Shown here in pieces: positions 1 through 5,041 of a stretch of 10,951 bases of DNA. How positions within the stretch are numbered: the first letter of the stretch is position 1; each line of letters begins with the position of its first letter. The notes beneath the pieces were generated by a model, which saw only the letters and a list, made by a program, of their open reading frames with translations, did no database searches and had not been told where the DNA came from. The translations under genes were made by a program, and so were the position numbers. Source of the stretch: CAZGQY01 sp964528035 (GTDB lineage Bacteria > Pseudomonadota > Gammaproteobacteria > Methylococcales > UBA1147). Where the stretch lies: assembly GCA_964528035.1 (NCBI GenBank), contig CAZGQY010000144.1, forward strand, positions 1-10,951. Direction: 5' to 3'.

Positions 1-151
1 TGAAAAGTTGCAGGCTAAGCAGGTCCGACTGCGACAAGAAATTGCCAACTATCAGTCTCAGATTAATGAGCTTGTTGAGCGGCATGAAACGGCACAAATG
101 GCGTATGCCCAGTGTGCGTTGTTGATTCAGGCTCAGACCGAAGCGAATTAA
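1..151 (+). CDS. 3' end of a coiled-coil hypothetical protein (partial)
   Basis: The window opens inside this gene. Reading codons from position 2 gives 49 residues without a stop, ending at the TAA at 149-151. The visible tail is hydrophilic and rich in Gln, Glu, Lys and Arg, with hydrophobic residues spaced as in a helical coiled coil; there is one Cys near the C-terminus and no membrane segment. The next gene starts one base after this stop, so the two are probably co-translated. I do not recognise a family. The position just before a run of small membrane and coiled-coil genes fits an accessory virion or lysis-associated protein, but that is only inference. The frame is supported by its junction with the next gene and by the lack of a better frame. 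Confidence 0.6.
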   Translation, partial: EKLQAKQVRLRQEIANYQSQINELVERHETAQMAYAQCALLIQAQTEAN

Positions 152-152
152 A

Positions 153-356
153 ATGAGTGAGCTGGACCCCGCGAACAAGGCTCTTGCTGAAATCGAGGCT
201 CACGAACGAGAGTGTCGGCTGAGGTACGAGGCAATTGAGGCGAGCCTTAAACGCGGGGAAAAGCGTTTTGACAAGCTCGACAACATGATTTGGGGAATAT
301 ACGCAGCCCTGATTGCAGCAGTAATTTTCCCCCAGGTGCTTAAACTTGTGACGTAA
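153..356 (+). CDS. Small membrane-anchored coiled-coil protein (XhlA-like, function unknown)
   Basis: A 67-residue protein. Residues 1-45 form a charged helix with a heptad-like pattern, and residues 47-65 (starting IWGIYAALIAAVIF) form one C-terminal membrane segment. This build, a short cytoplasmic helix followed by a C-terminal anchor, is shared with XhlA-type haemolysin/holin-accessory proteins, but the similarity is architectural and not a confirmed homology. ATG 153 lies one base after the upstream stop and has no clear Shine-Dalgarno sequence, so translation probably depends on reinitiation. The gene is followed without a gap by the next start at 357. It could be a holin accessory protein, an antiholin or a superinfection-exclusion protein; nothing seen decides between them. 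Confidence 0.72.
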   Translation: MSELDPANKALAEIEAHERECRLRYEAIEASLKRGEKRFDKLDNMIWGIYAALIAAVIFPQVLKLVT

Positions 357-578
357 ATGGCCATCAACAGCATCGATCAGGCAAGCGGAAATCCACCAGC
401 AATTGCGTGGAGACGGGTTGCTAATGAAAAGATGCAACAGTTGGTCGTAGCAACTGATGGCGCTCCGGTTAAACGGGTAACTGAAGTTGCCGAGACCCAG
501 CTATATCAGCTTAGGGGCGGCAGGGTCACTGTCACTGACATTAGCCAATCAACGGCTACCGTTGACGTTAAAGTTTGA
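357..578 (+). CDS. Hypothetical protein, small soluble
   Basis: A 73-residue protein with no membrane segment, signal peptide or cysteine. The C-terminal half alternates hydrophobic and polar residues (for example GGRVTVTDISQSTATVDV), which suggests a small beta-sheet domain. ATG 357 follows the upstream TAA directly (354-356), and the TGA at 576-578 overlaps the next ATG by one base, so the gene sits in a translationally coupled chain. I do not recognise the family. Length, frame continuity and tight packing support a real gene; a function is not proposed. Confidence 0.7.
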   Translation: MAINSIDQASGNPPAIAWRRVANEKMQQLVVATDGAPVKRVTEVAETQLYQLRGGRVTVTDISQSTATVDVKV

Positions 579-799
579 TGATGCTGGCTTTTGTTTTAGT
601 GGTAATAGTGAACGGCGAAAAACTCGCCGATGATGCAATCTTTTTCCGCGACGTAAAACGATGCAATCAGTTCGCGCATTGGATCAGCACAGGGAGTTTC
701 GATAAGGCCAGACACTTTTCATATCTCAGGCATAAAGGGAATGTCGCGGCTTATTGTATTCCTCGTCGCGTGCCCACCAACGTGCAGACGTTTGACTGA
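578..799 (+). CDS. Hypothetical protein with hydrophobic N-terminus and conserved-looking Cys pair
   Basis: The frame can be opened at TTG 575, but ATG 578 is preferred because it forms a TGATG overlap with the upstream stop; ATG 581 is the alternative. The product has 73 residues. The first 13 or so are hydrophobic (MMLAFVLVVIVNG), either a weak signal or anchor segment or simply a buried beta strand. Two cysteines occur, in KRCNQFA and AAYCIPR, and the C-terminus is VQTFD. From memory, similar short proteins with this Cys/Tyr-Cys pattern occur in uncultured marine phage genomes, without a known role. It overlaps the next gene by one base (TGATG at 797-801). Confidence 0.7.
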   Translation: MMLAFVLVVIVNGEKLADDAIFFRDVKRCNQFAHWISTGSFDKARHFSYLRHKGNVAAYCIPRRVPTNVQTFD

Positions 800-1272
800 T
801 GATTGCTGAGCTAACAGCCGCGTTCGCCGCGCTTAAAGCGGTCAATGAAGGCATTCAAAGTCTGCGTGATGCCCACGGGCATGGCCGGGATCTTGGCAGC
901 ATTCTTGGCTCATGGTCTGAAGCTGCAATGGCAGCTAAAGAATGCGAAAAAGTCCAAGCTGCCGGGAAGATGAGTTACCAAGAGGCTTTGAGGCTTGAGA
1001 GCGTCACCCGTCAAGTTGCGAACATGGACAGAATGCTCCATGACATCTGTTTGCTTCAGGGCCAAGGGGATCTGTATAAGTCAATTAAGAAGCGCATGGC
1101 TGAGGCTGAGGCGAATGCAGCGAAAGAAGTCGCTAGAATCAAAGCAAGGCGAAAAAAACGCATTAAGTTTTGGAAAGAAATTGGCCAAATTTTCTCAATT
1201 ATGACGGGCATCTTTTTAATGGCAATGGTTTCTCTCTGGATTTTCTTTACTTTCTTTTACGGGGCTGAATAG
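799..1272 (+). CDS. Coiled-coil protein with C-terminal membrane anchor, function unknown
   Basis: A 157-residue protein. Residues 1-112 are predominantly helical and Ala/Glu/Lys rich, with a possible coiled coil around 65-120. Residues 115-126 are strongly basic (KARRKKRIKFWK), and residues 131-154 form a long aromatic-rich membrane helix (FSIMTGIFLMAMV, then SLWIFFTFF). The basic patch just before the helix predicts that the large N-terminal part stays in the cytoplasm. The start overlaps the preceding stop as TGATG, and the TAG at 1270-1272 abuts the next ATG. It belongs to no family I can name. It could be a lysis regulator, a holin accessory factor or a protein that rearranges the host membrane. 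Confidence 0.75.
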   Translation: MIAELTAAFAALKAVNEGIQSLRDAHGHGRDLGSILGSWSEAAMAAKECEKVQAAGKMSYQEALRLESVTRQVANMDRMLHDICLLQGQGDLYKSIKKRMAEAEANAAKEVARIKARRKKRIKFWKEIGQIFSIMTGIFLMAMVSLWIFFTFFYGAE

Positions 1273-1992
1273 ATGTTTTACTCGCCGTACTCGCCGTTTG
1301 GCGGAGGCTTCTCCCCATACCAAAGCATGATGGGGGGCGGATTTTACGGGCGCCCGGCCGGGTTCTCGCCTTTCGGCGGGGGCATTGCAACGCTAAGCCC
1401 CGGCAGCAAGCCGCCTGAGCAGCCGGCAGAGACAACGGAGACAGGCTCGCCCCCGGAATTGAAAACAAACCAAGAAGCTTTCTTGGAAAACATGCATCCC
1501 AACGACCGCGCCAGGTTTGACAAGCTGTCCGAAGATGAGCAACAAAAATATTTTGCCGGCGCGAATCAATCTCCAATGGGAAGCTTTTCTCGCCCGCCAA
1601 TGCGTGGCGGCATCGGATCATTCTTTCCGTCGCCCATGATGGGCGGGGGGTTTGGCTCTCCAATGATGGGCGGATTCGGTCGCCCAATGATGGGCGGATT
1701 TGGCCCTCCAATGATGGGCGGATTTGGTCACCCCATGATGGGAGGTTTTGGTCGCCCAATGATGGGAGGTTTTGGTCGCCCAATGATGGGAAACTCCTAT
1801 ACCCACCCAGCGGAGACTCAAGGTCCAGAGAATTTGGCTAAGAATCGCTTCTATACGGGAGGCTTTGGCCGCCCGATGATGGGAGGATTCGGTCACCCCA
1901 TGATGGGAGGTTTTGGCAGGGGCGCCATGTTCCAGCCTAGAGGTCAAAACCTCCCGCATATGGCGGCATATCAAAGGCATCAGTCAGTTTGA
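1273..1992 (+). CDS. Gly/Met/Pro-rich octapeptide-repeat protein
   Basis: A 239-residue low-complexity protein. Residues 1-40 are rich in Gly, Phe, Tyr, Pro and Ser. Residues 62-97 form the only normal-looking segment, charged and probably helical (around NDRARFDKLSEDEQQKY). Residues 120-173 and 196-215 are tandem repeats of xPMMGGFG, with x being Ser, Arg, Pro or His. A non-repeat insert of about 22 residues separates the two blocks. The C-terminal 25 residues are Arg/Gln/His rich. There is no membrane segment or signal peptide. The gene abuts its upstream neighbour and is followed by a strong Shine-Dalgarno for the next gene. Long opposite-strand open frames here arise from the repeat and are not genes. 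The function is unknown; a flexible or self-associating protein is plausible from composition alone. Confidence 0.8.
   Translation: MFYSPYSPFGGGFSPYQSMMGGGFYGRPAGFSPFGGGIATLSPGSKPPEQPAETTETGSPPELKTNQEAFLENMHPNDRARFDKLSEDEQQKYFAGANQSPMGSFSRPPMRGGIGSFFPSPMMGGGFGSPMMGGFGRPMMGGFGPPMMGGFGHPMMGGFGRPMMGGFGRPMMGNSYTHPAETQGPENLAKNRFYTGGFGRPMMGGFGHPMMGGFGRGAMFQPRGQNLPHMAAYQRHQSV
1630..1790 (+). repeat. Tandem 24-bp coding repeat, block 1 (xPMMGGFG)
   Basis: About seven imperfect copies of a 24-bp unit, each encoding Ser/Arg/Pro/His-Pro-Met-Met-Gly-Gly-Phe-Gly; the first copy carries an extra Gly codon and the last is cut short after PMMG. Copies differ mainly at third codon positions (GGC/GGA, TTC/TTT, GGT/GGC), while the variable residue changes non-synonymously. 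Confidence 0.92.
1858..1917 (+). repeat. Tandem 24-bp coding repeat, block 2
   Basis: Two further PMMG copies framed by GGFG, separated from block 1 by about 67 bases of non-repeat coding sequence. Both blocks are in the same reading frame of the same protein, which suggests one ancestral array interrupted by an insertion or by decay. Confidence 0.88.
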
Positions 1993-1994
1993 AC

Positions 1995-2000
1995 GGAGGT
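1995..2000 (+). promoter_or_regulatory. Strong Shine-Dalgarno that sets a GTG start
   Basis: GGAGGT lies 4 bases upstream of GTG 2005 and just after the preceding stop (1990-1992). It is one of the strongest ribosome sites in the window, and it marks GTG as the start of the EF-hand membrane protein, with no in-frame ATG close by. Confidence 0.8.
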
Positions 2001-2004
2001 CATC

Positions 2005-2322
2005 GTGGCAAAAGAACTTGAGCCAAAATCTCAGTACGCCGAGTTTGATTTAGATGGTGATGGCGTCGTTACTGATGACGAGATACGTCGTTCTCAGGAC
2101 ATGCTTGAGCTGGAGATGCGAGAGGAGAAGGCTGATACCCAACGGCGAATGGCGTGGGTGGCTATGTGCTCAATGTGCGGATTTGCAATCCTGCCCCTGA
2201 TGCCTTTTGTCCCTGAAACACGGTTAGCTACGTTGGCAAGTCTTAGCGATATGCTGTTTCTTTCTCAGGCATCGGTGGTTGGGCTTTACTTTGGCGCGAC
2301 GGCTTATATGGCGAAAAAATAA
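2005..2322 (+). CDS. EF-hand protein with two membrane segments, candidate holin
   Basis: A 105-residue protein starting at GTG. Residues 15-26 form a canonical EF-hand loop (DLDGDGVVTDDE), with Asp at loop positions 1, 3 and 5, Gly at 6, Val at 8 and Glu at 12. A charged helix (about 27-48) leads to two hydrophobic segments, about residues 50-69 (two Cys, Pro64) and 80-103, joined by a short loop with PETR. Both ends are predicted cytoplasmic, and the C-terminus is Lys-Lys. Size, two membrane segments and position just upstream of spanins and endolysin fit a holin; holin families are too diverse to name one. The calcium-binding loop is seen in sequence, but its use in lysis is inference. It overlaps the next gene by one base (TAATG). 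Confidence 0.8.
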   Translation: MAKELEPKSQYAEFDLDGDGVVTDDEIRRSQDMLELEMREEKADTQRRMAWVAMCSMCGFAILPLMPFVPETRLATLASLSDMLFLSQASVVGLYFGATAYMAKK

Positions 2323-2720
2323 TGTGGCAGATTGCGGGGGTTCTTGGCGCCGCTTTGGTTATGTGCGGGGTTTCTTTTAAGGTTTATTACGACCGCACTG
2401 AAGCCGAGAAAGATGCTTTGCGGGCAGAACTTCAGACTTCCATCAACAATCAACAGGTTCTGGAAAACACGATTCGGGATCAGAACAATCGGATTGCTCA
2501 GGCGATAGAGGCGCAAAAACAGCAGCAGGAACAGATTCAAGGTTTGCAGGAAAAAAACCGGGAAGCTACCGAAGAAGTGTCTTCGTTGCGCCAGAAGTTT
2601 GCCCGCCACGACCTCAACAACCTTTCGCTCAGAAAGCCGGGCCTGATTGAAAAGATTGTCAACAAAGCAACTAAAGAGGTTGGCGATGAGCTTGCCCAGA
2701 TCACTGATCCTAATCGTTAG
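2322..2720 (+). CDS. Rz-like i-spanin
   Basis: A 132-residue protein with an N-terminal membrane anchor (residues 3-19, GVLGAALVMCGVSF) and then a long Gln/Glu-rich coiled coil (about 24-95). A C-terminal region (96-132) is predicted to lie in the periplasm. This is the standard build of the inner-membrane spanin subunit, which pairs with an outer-membrane lipoprotein and fuses the two membranes in the last step of lysis. The assignment is supported by the out-of-frame overlap of its 3' end with a lipoprotein gene, the hallmark of Rz/Rz1 pairs, and by the endolysin that follows. Its start overlaps the stop of the holin candidate. Sequence similarity to lambda Rz is not evident by eye; the call rests on architecture and context. 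Confidence 0.82.
   Translation: MWQIAGVLGAALVMCGVSFKVYYDRTEAEKDALRAELQTSINNQQVLENTIRDQNNRIAQAIEAQKQQQEQIQGLQEKNREATEEVSSLRQKFARHDLNNLSLRKPGLIEKIVNKATKEVGDELAQITDPNR
2675..2680 (+). promoter_or_regulatory. Shine-Dalgarno inside the i-spanin gene, sets the o-spanin start
   Basis: AGAGGT lies 5 bases upstream of ATG 2686, within the coding sequence of the i-spanin. It supports ATG 2686 over the longer TTG 2647 reading, which would put 13 mostly polar or basic residues in front of an otherwise normal lipoprotein signal. Confidence 0.72.
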
Positions 2721-3072
2721 CCTGACGCTGCCGGCTTGCTCCATCCTCGATAGACCTGACCCCGTCCCGCAGGTTAAACCTGTCGAAGTAATTACTATTG
2801 AAAAACCCGCGCCCGTTTATCATCCGCCGTTGCCTGAGCAGATCACGTTTCTCCCTGTCGAATGGAAGATTCTTACGCCGGCGTTAATGGAGCAGTACAT
2901 AGCCGACCTCAAGGCCGGCGAAGCGCCGGTAAATGTGTGGTACGGGCTCCCAACCAAGGGCTACGAAAATTTGTCATCCAGCATGGCGGACACAAAAAGA
3001 TACTTGCGCCAGATCCTCTCGATTGTAGACTATTACAAAAATTTGCATTTGGAGGAGCAAGATGAAGACTAG
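2686..3072 (+). CDS. Rz1-like o-spanin lipoprotein
   Basis: A 128-residue lipoprotein from ATG 2686. Residues 1-17 are a signal peptide with a basic Arg5 and a hydrophobic core (SLILIVSLTL). The lipobox L-P-A-C places the lipidated Cys at residue 18. The mature protein begins with a Pro-rich stretch (PDPVPQVKP onward, through PAPVYHPPLP), typical of Rz1-type proteins. It then continues into a longer C-terminal domain ending in an acidic tail. The first 35 bases overlap the i-spanin in another frame, and the last 11 overlap the endolysin start. The mature length of about 111 residues is well above that of lambda Rz1 (about 40). It should sit in the inner leaflet of the outer membrane and contact the i-spanin across the periplasm. 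Confidence 0.82.
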   Translation: MSLPRSLILIVSLTLPACSILDRPDPVPQVKPVEVITIEKPAPVYHPPLPEQITFLPVEWKILTPALMEQYIADLKAGEAPVNVWYGLPTKGYENLSSSMADTKRYLRQILSIVDYYKNLHLEEQDED

Positions 3073-3505
3073 CGCAGAAGGCATTGCCCTAATCAAAAAA
3101 TTTGAGGGGTTGGAATTAGATTCGTACCAATGTTCAGCCAACGTATGGACGCTGGGGTACGGCCACACTCAAGGCGTCGCAGAAGGCGATAGCTGCTCCG
3201 AAGAAGAGGCAGAGATCATCTTGGTCAATGATCTCAAAGAGTTTGAGACATACGTTAATGCGTTAGTTGATGTCGAGCTTGATCAGAATCAGTTTGACGC
3301 GCTTGTCGCGTGGACATTCAATCTTGGCCCCACCAATTTGAGAACAAGCACGCTGCTCAAAAAGCTTAATGCTGGAGATTACAACGACGTTCCATCGGAG
3401 ATAAAACGATGGAATCGCGCCGGGGGTCAGGTCTTGGACGGTCTAATCAGGCGCCGGGAAGCCGAGGCGCTGCTGTTTGCCGGAGAGCAGTGGGAGAATG
3501 TCTGA
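3062..3505 (+). CDS. Endolysin, GH24 phage lysozyme (T4/P22 type)
   Basis: A 147-residue muramidase that cleaves the glycan strands of peptidoglycan. Glu15 (KKFEGLE), Cys24 and Thr30 match the E-8aa-D/C-5aa-T catalytic pattern of GH24, followed by GYGHT (residues 32-36). WTFNLGPTNLRTSTLLKKLN and the C-terminal GLIRRREAEALLF are the usual family signatures, and the length is normal. There is no signal peptide or SAR segment, so release should need a holin pore. GGAGG at 3051-3055 lies 6 bases before ATG 3062. The gene overlaps the o-spanin by 11 bases and the terminase start by 8 bases, so lysis and packaging genes share one transcript. Confidence 0.95.
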   Translation: MKTSAEGIALIKKFEGLELDSYQCSANVWTLGYGHTQGVAEGDSCSEEEAEIILVNDLKEFETYVNALVDVELDQNQFDALVAWTFNLGPTNLRTSTLLKKLNAGDYNDVPSEIKRWNRAGGQVLDGLIRRREAEALLFAGEQWENV

Positions 3506-3594
3506 GCTTTCGCTGAAAGACTTTGACATTCTGAGCAATCAGGATCAGCAAGAAGCTATTGCGCTTCTTAATCGATACAAGCAGCTTGAAAAAC
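3498..3594 (+). CDS. terL: Terminase large subunit, N-terminal fragment before the N gap
   Basis: ATG 3498 opens a frame of 32 full codons (MSELSLKDFDILSNQDQQE, then AIALLNRYKQLEK) that runs into the run of Ns. It overlaps the endolysin stop by 8 bases; GGAGAG at 3482-3487 may serve as ribosome site. The short helical, polar N-terminus resembles the region before the ATPase domain in terminases of uncultured marine phages (from memory). With exactly 10 Ns the frame does not match the ATPase domain beyond the gap; a true gap of 2 modulo 3 bases (for example 8 or 11) would join them. I therefore treat this as the start of the same gene, split by assembly and not by biology. An upstream start at 3477 is possible but lies further inside the endolysin gene. 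Confidence 0.75.
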
Positions 3595-3604
3595 NNNNNN
3601 NNNN
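3595..3604. other. Assembly gap (10 Ns) inside terL
   Basis: Ten consecutive Ns, a usual placeholder for a scaffold join of unknown length. Sequence on both sides belongs to the terminase large subunit, so the join order is plausible, but the number of missing bases is not known. Confidence 0.98.
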
Positions 3605-5041
3605 AGTCCGGCGCGCCTGGAGCTGGCCCTCAATCGTCTTGAAAAACAAGATGATTGCCAGGGCGATTTTATTCGCTTTGTTAAATCTCAGTGGCCGGAT
3701 TTTGTAGAAGGCCGGCACCACAGAATAATCGGCGAAAAGTTCAACAGGATTGCTGAGGGCAAACTTAAACGACTGATTGTTTGCCTGCCTCCTCGCCACA
3801 CCAAATCTGAGTTTGCTTCGACATTTTTTCCTGCATGGATGATGGGTTTGCGGGGCAATCTAAAAATTATCCAGACGACTCACACTGCGGAGTTGGCCGT
3901 AAGATTTGGTCGGCGCGTCAGAAACATTATCGATAGCGACGAATATAAAGAAGTTTTCCCGGCCCTCAGCTTGCAGGCTGACAACAAAAGCGCAGGTCGC
4001 TGGACGACGAATCAGGGCGGCGAATCATTCTACGCAGGCGTTGGCGGTGCCATTACAGGGCGTGGCGCTGACTTGCTCATTATCGATGACCCGGTAAGTG
4101 AGCAAGATGCGCTAAGCCCGACCTCGATGGATGCGATCTACGATTGGTACACATCCGGTCCTCGTCAGCGTCTCCAACCGGGTGGAATCATCGTTATTGT
4201 TATGACGCGGTGGTCAACAAAAGACCTTGTGGGTCAGGTGTTGAAAAAGCAGGGTGATGATTACGCCGACCAATGGGAGGTTGTTGAGTTCCCGGCGATC
4301 ATGCCAGAAAGCGAAGAGCCTCTGTGGCCGGAGTTTTGGAAAAAAGATGAGTTGCTAAGCGTTAAAGCTTCCCTGCCTGTTTCAAAGTGGAACAGCCAGT
4401 GGATGCAAGACCCAACCGCCGAAGAAGGCTCGATCGTTAAGCGGGAATGGTGGAACCGATGGGAAAAAGAAGATGTCCCGGCATTTTCTTACGTCATTCA
4501 GAGCTTGGACACGGCTTTTTCAAAAAAAGAGACTGCGGACTACAGCGCCATTACCACATGGGCAGTCTTCCAGCCTGAGACGGACGGGGCCGAGCAAATT
4601 ATTCTGCTTGACGCAAAGCGCGTGCGGCTAGATTTCCCTGAGCTAAAAAAACTTGCTCTTGAAGAGTATCGACACTGGGAACCAGACTGCATACTGGTTG
4701 AGGCGAAAGCTTCTGGTACTCCGCTGACGCAAGAGCTTAGGCGGATGGGAATCCCGGTTACGTCTTACACCCCCAGCCGGGGACAAGACAAAATTGCCCG
4801 AATGAACAGCGTCGCACCTATCTTTGAATCGGGCATGGTCTGGGCGCCGGAGATGCAATTTTCAGAAGAGGTCATTGAGGAAATGGCTGCGTTCCCGTTT
4901 GGTGACCATGACGACTATTGCGACTCTGCGACGATGGCGTTAATGCGTTTCCGTCAGGGAGGTTTTTTGGCCTTGGAAAATGACTACAATGACGACGACG
5001 AATTGAAACCTCTGCGAAATAACAGGACGGTATATTACTGA
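3605..5041 (+). CDS. terL: Terminase large subunit, ATPase and nuclease domains
   Basis: This is the packaging motor. The reading frame is open from the first base after the gap, well before ATG 3839, and the Walker A-like motif PPRHTKSE (3788-3811) lies upstream of that ATG, so 3839 is not the true start. A Walker B-like LLIIDDP is at about 4073-4093. The RNase H-like nuclease domain follows, with Asp in SLDTA (4508-4510), Glu in LVEAKASG (4700-4702) and a final acidic cluster DDYCDSAT (4910-4930). There are 478 residues after the gap, about 515 in total, a normal size. The TGA overlaps the portal ATG (TGATG). No small terminase subunit is visible next to it. The family resembles terminases of uncultured marine phages, from memory. 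Confidence 0.95.
   Translation, partial: SPARLELALNRLEKQDDCQGDFIRFVKSQWPDFVEGRHHRIIGEKFNRIAEGKLKRLIVCLPPRHTKSEFASTFFPAWMMGLRGNLKIIQTTHTAELAVRFGRRVRNIIDSDEYKEVFPALSLQADNKSAGRWTTNQGGESFYAGVGGAITGRGADLLIIDDPVSEQDALSPTSMDAIYDWYTSGPRQRLQPGGIIVIVMTRWSTKDLVGQVLKKQGDDYADQWEVVEFPAIMPESEEPLWPEFWKKDELLSVKASLPVSKWNSQWMQDPTAEEGSIVKREWWNRWEKEDVPAFSYVIQSLDTAFSKKETADYSAITTWAVFQPETDGAEQIILLDAKRVRLDFPELKKLALEEYRHWEPDCILVEAKASGTPLTQELRRMGIPVTSYTPSRGQDKIARMNSVAPIFESGMVWAPEMQFSEEVIEEMAAFPFGDHDDYCDSATMALMRFRQGGFLALENDYNDDDELKPLRNNRTVYY

Noticed and set aside
63..437. Minus-strand open frame of 124 codons
   Set aside because: It runs antisense to three well-packed + strand genes and its product shows no recognisable features.
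1247..1980. Two long open frames on the minus strand (178 and 120 codons) across the repeat gene
   Set aside because: They are the reverse reading of the 24-bp repeat, have low-complexity products, and oppose a continuous + strand operon.
2647..2685. Upstream TTG start for the o-spanin
   Set aside because: It would put 13 mostly polar or basic residues before a normal lipoprotein signal, and ATG 2686 has a good Shine-Dalgarno.
2304..2744. Minus-strand open frame of 146 codons over the spanin genes
   Set aside because: It is antisense to the spanin pair, which has strong architectural support on the + strand.
2915..2929. Perfect hairpin CCGGCG-AAG-CGCCGG
   Set aside because: It lies within the o-spanin gene and has no T-run after it, so it is not a terminator; nothing links it to regulation.
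3839..3841. ATG 3839 as the terminase start
   Set aside because: The frame is open back to the N gap and holds the Walker A motif upstream of this codon.
4645..4652. Run of seven A followed by C in terL as a possible frameshift site
   Set aside because: The zero frame does not match the A-AAA-AAC register and the reading frame continues normally to the nuclease motifs.
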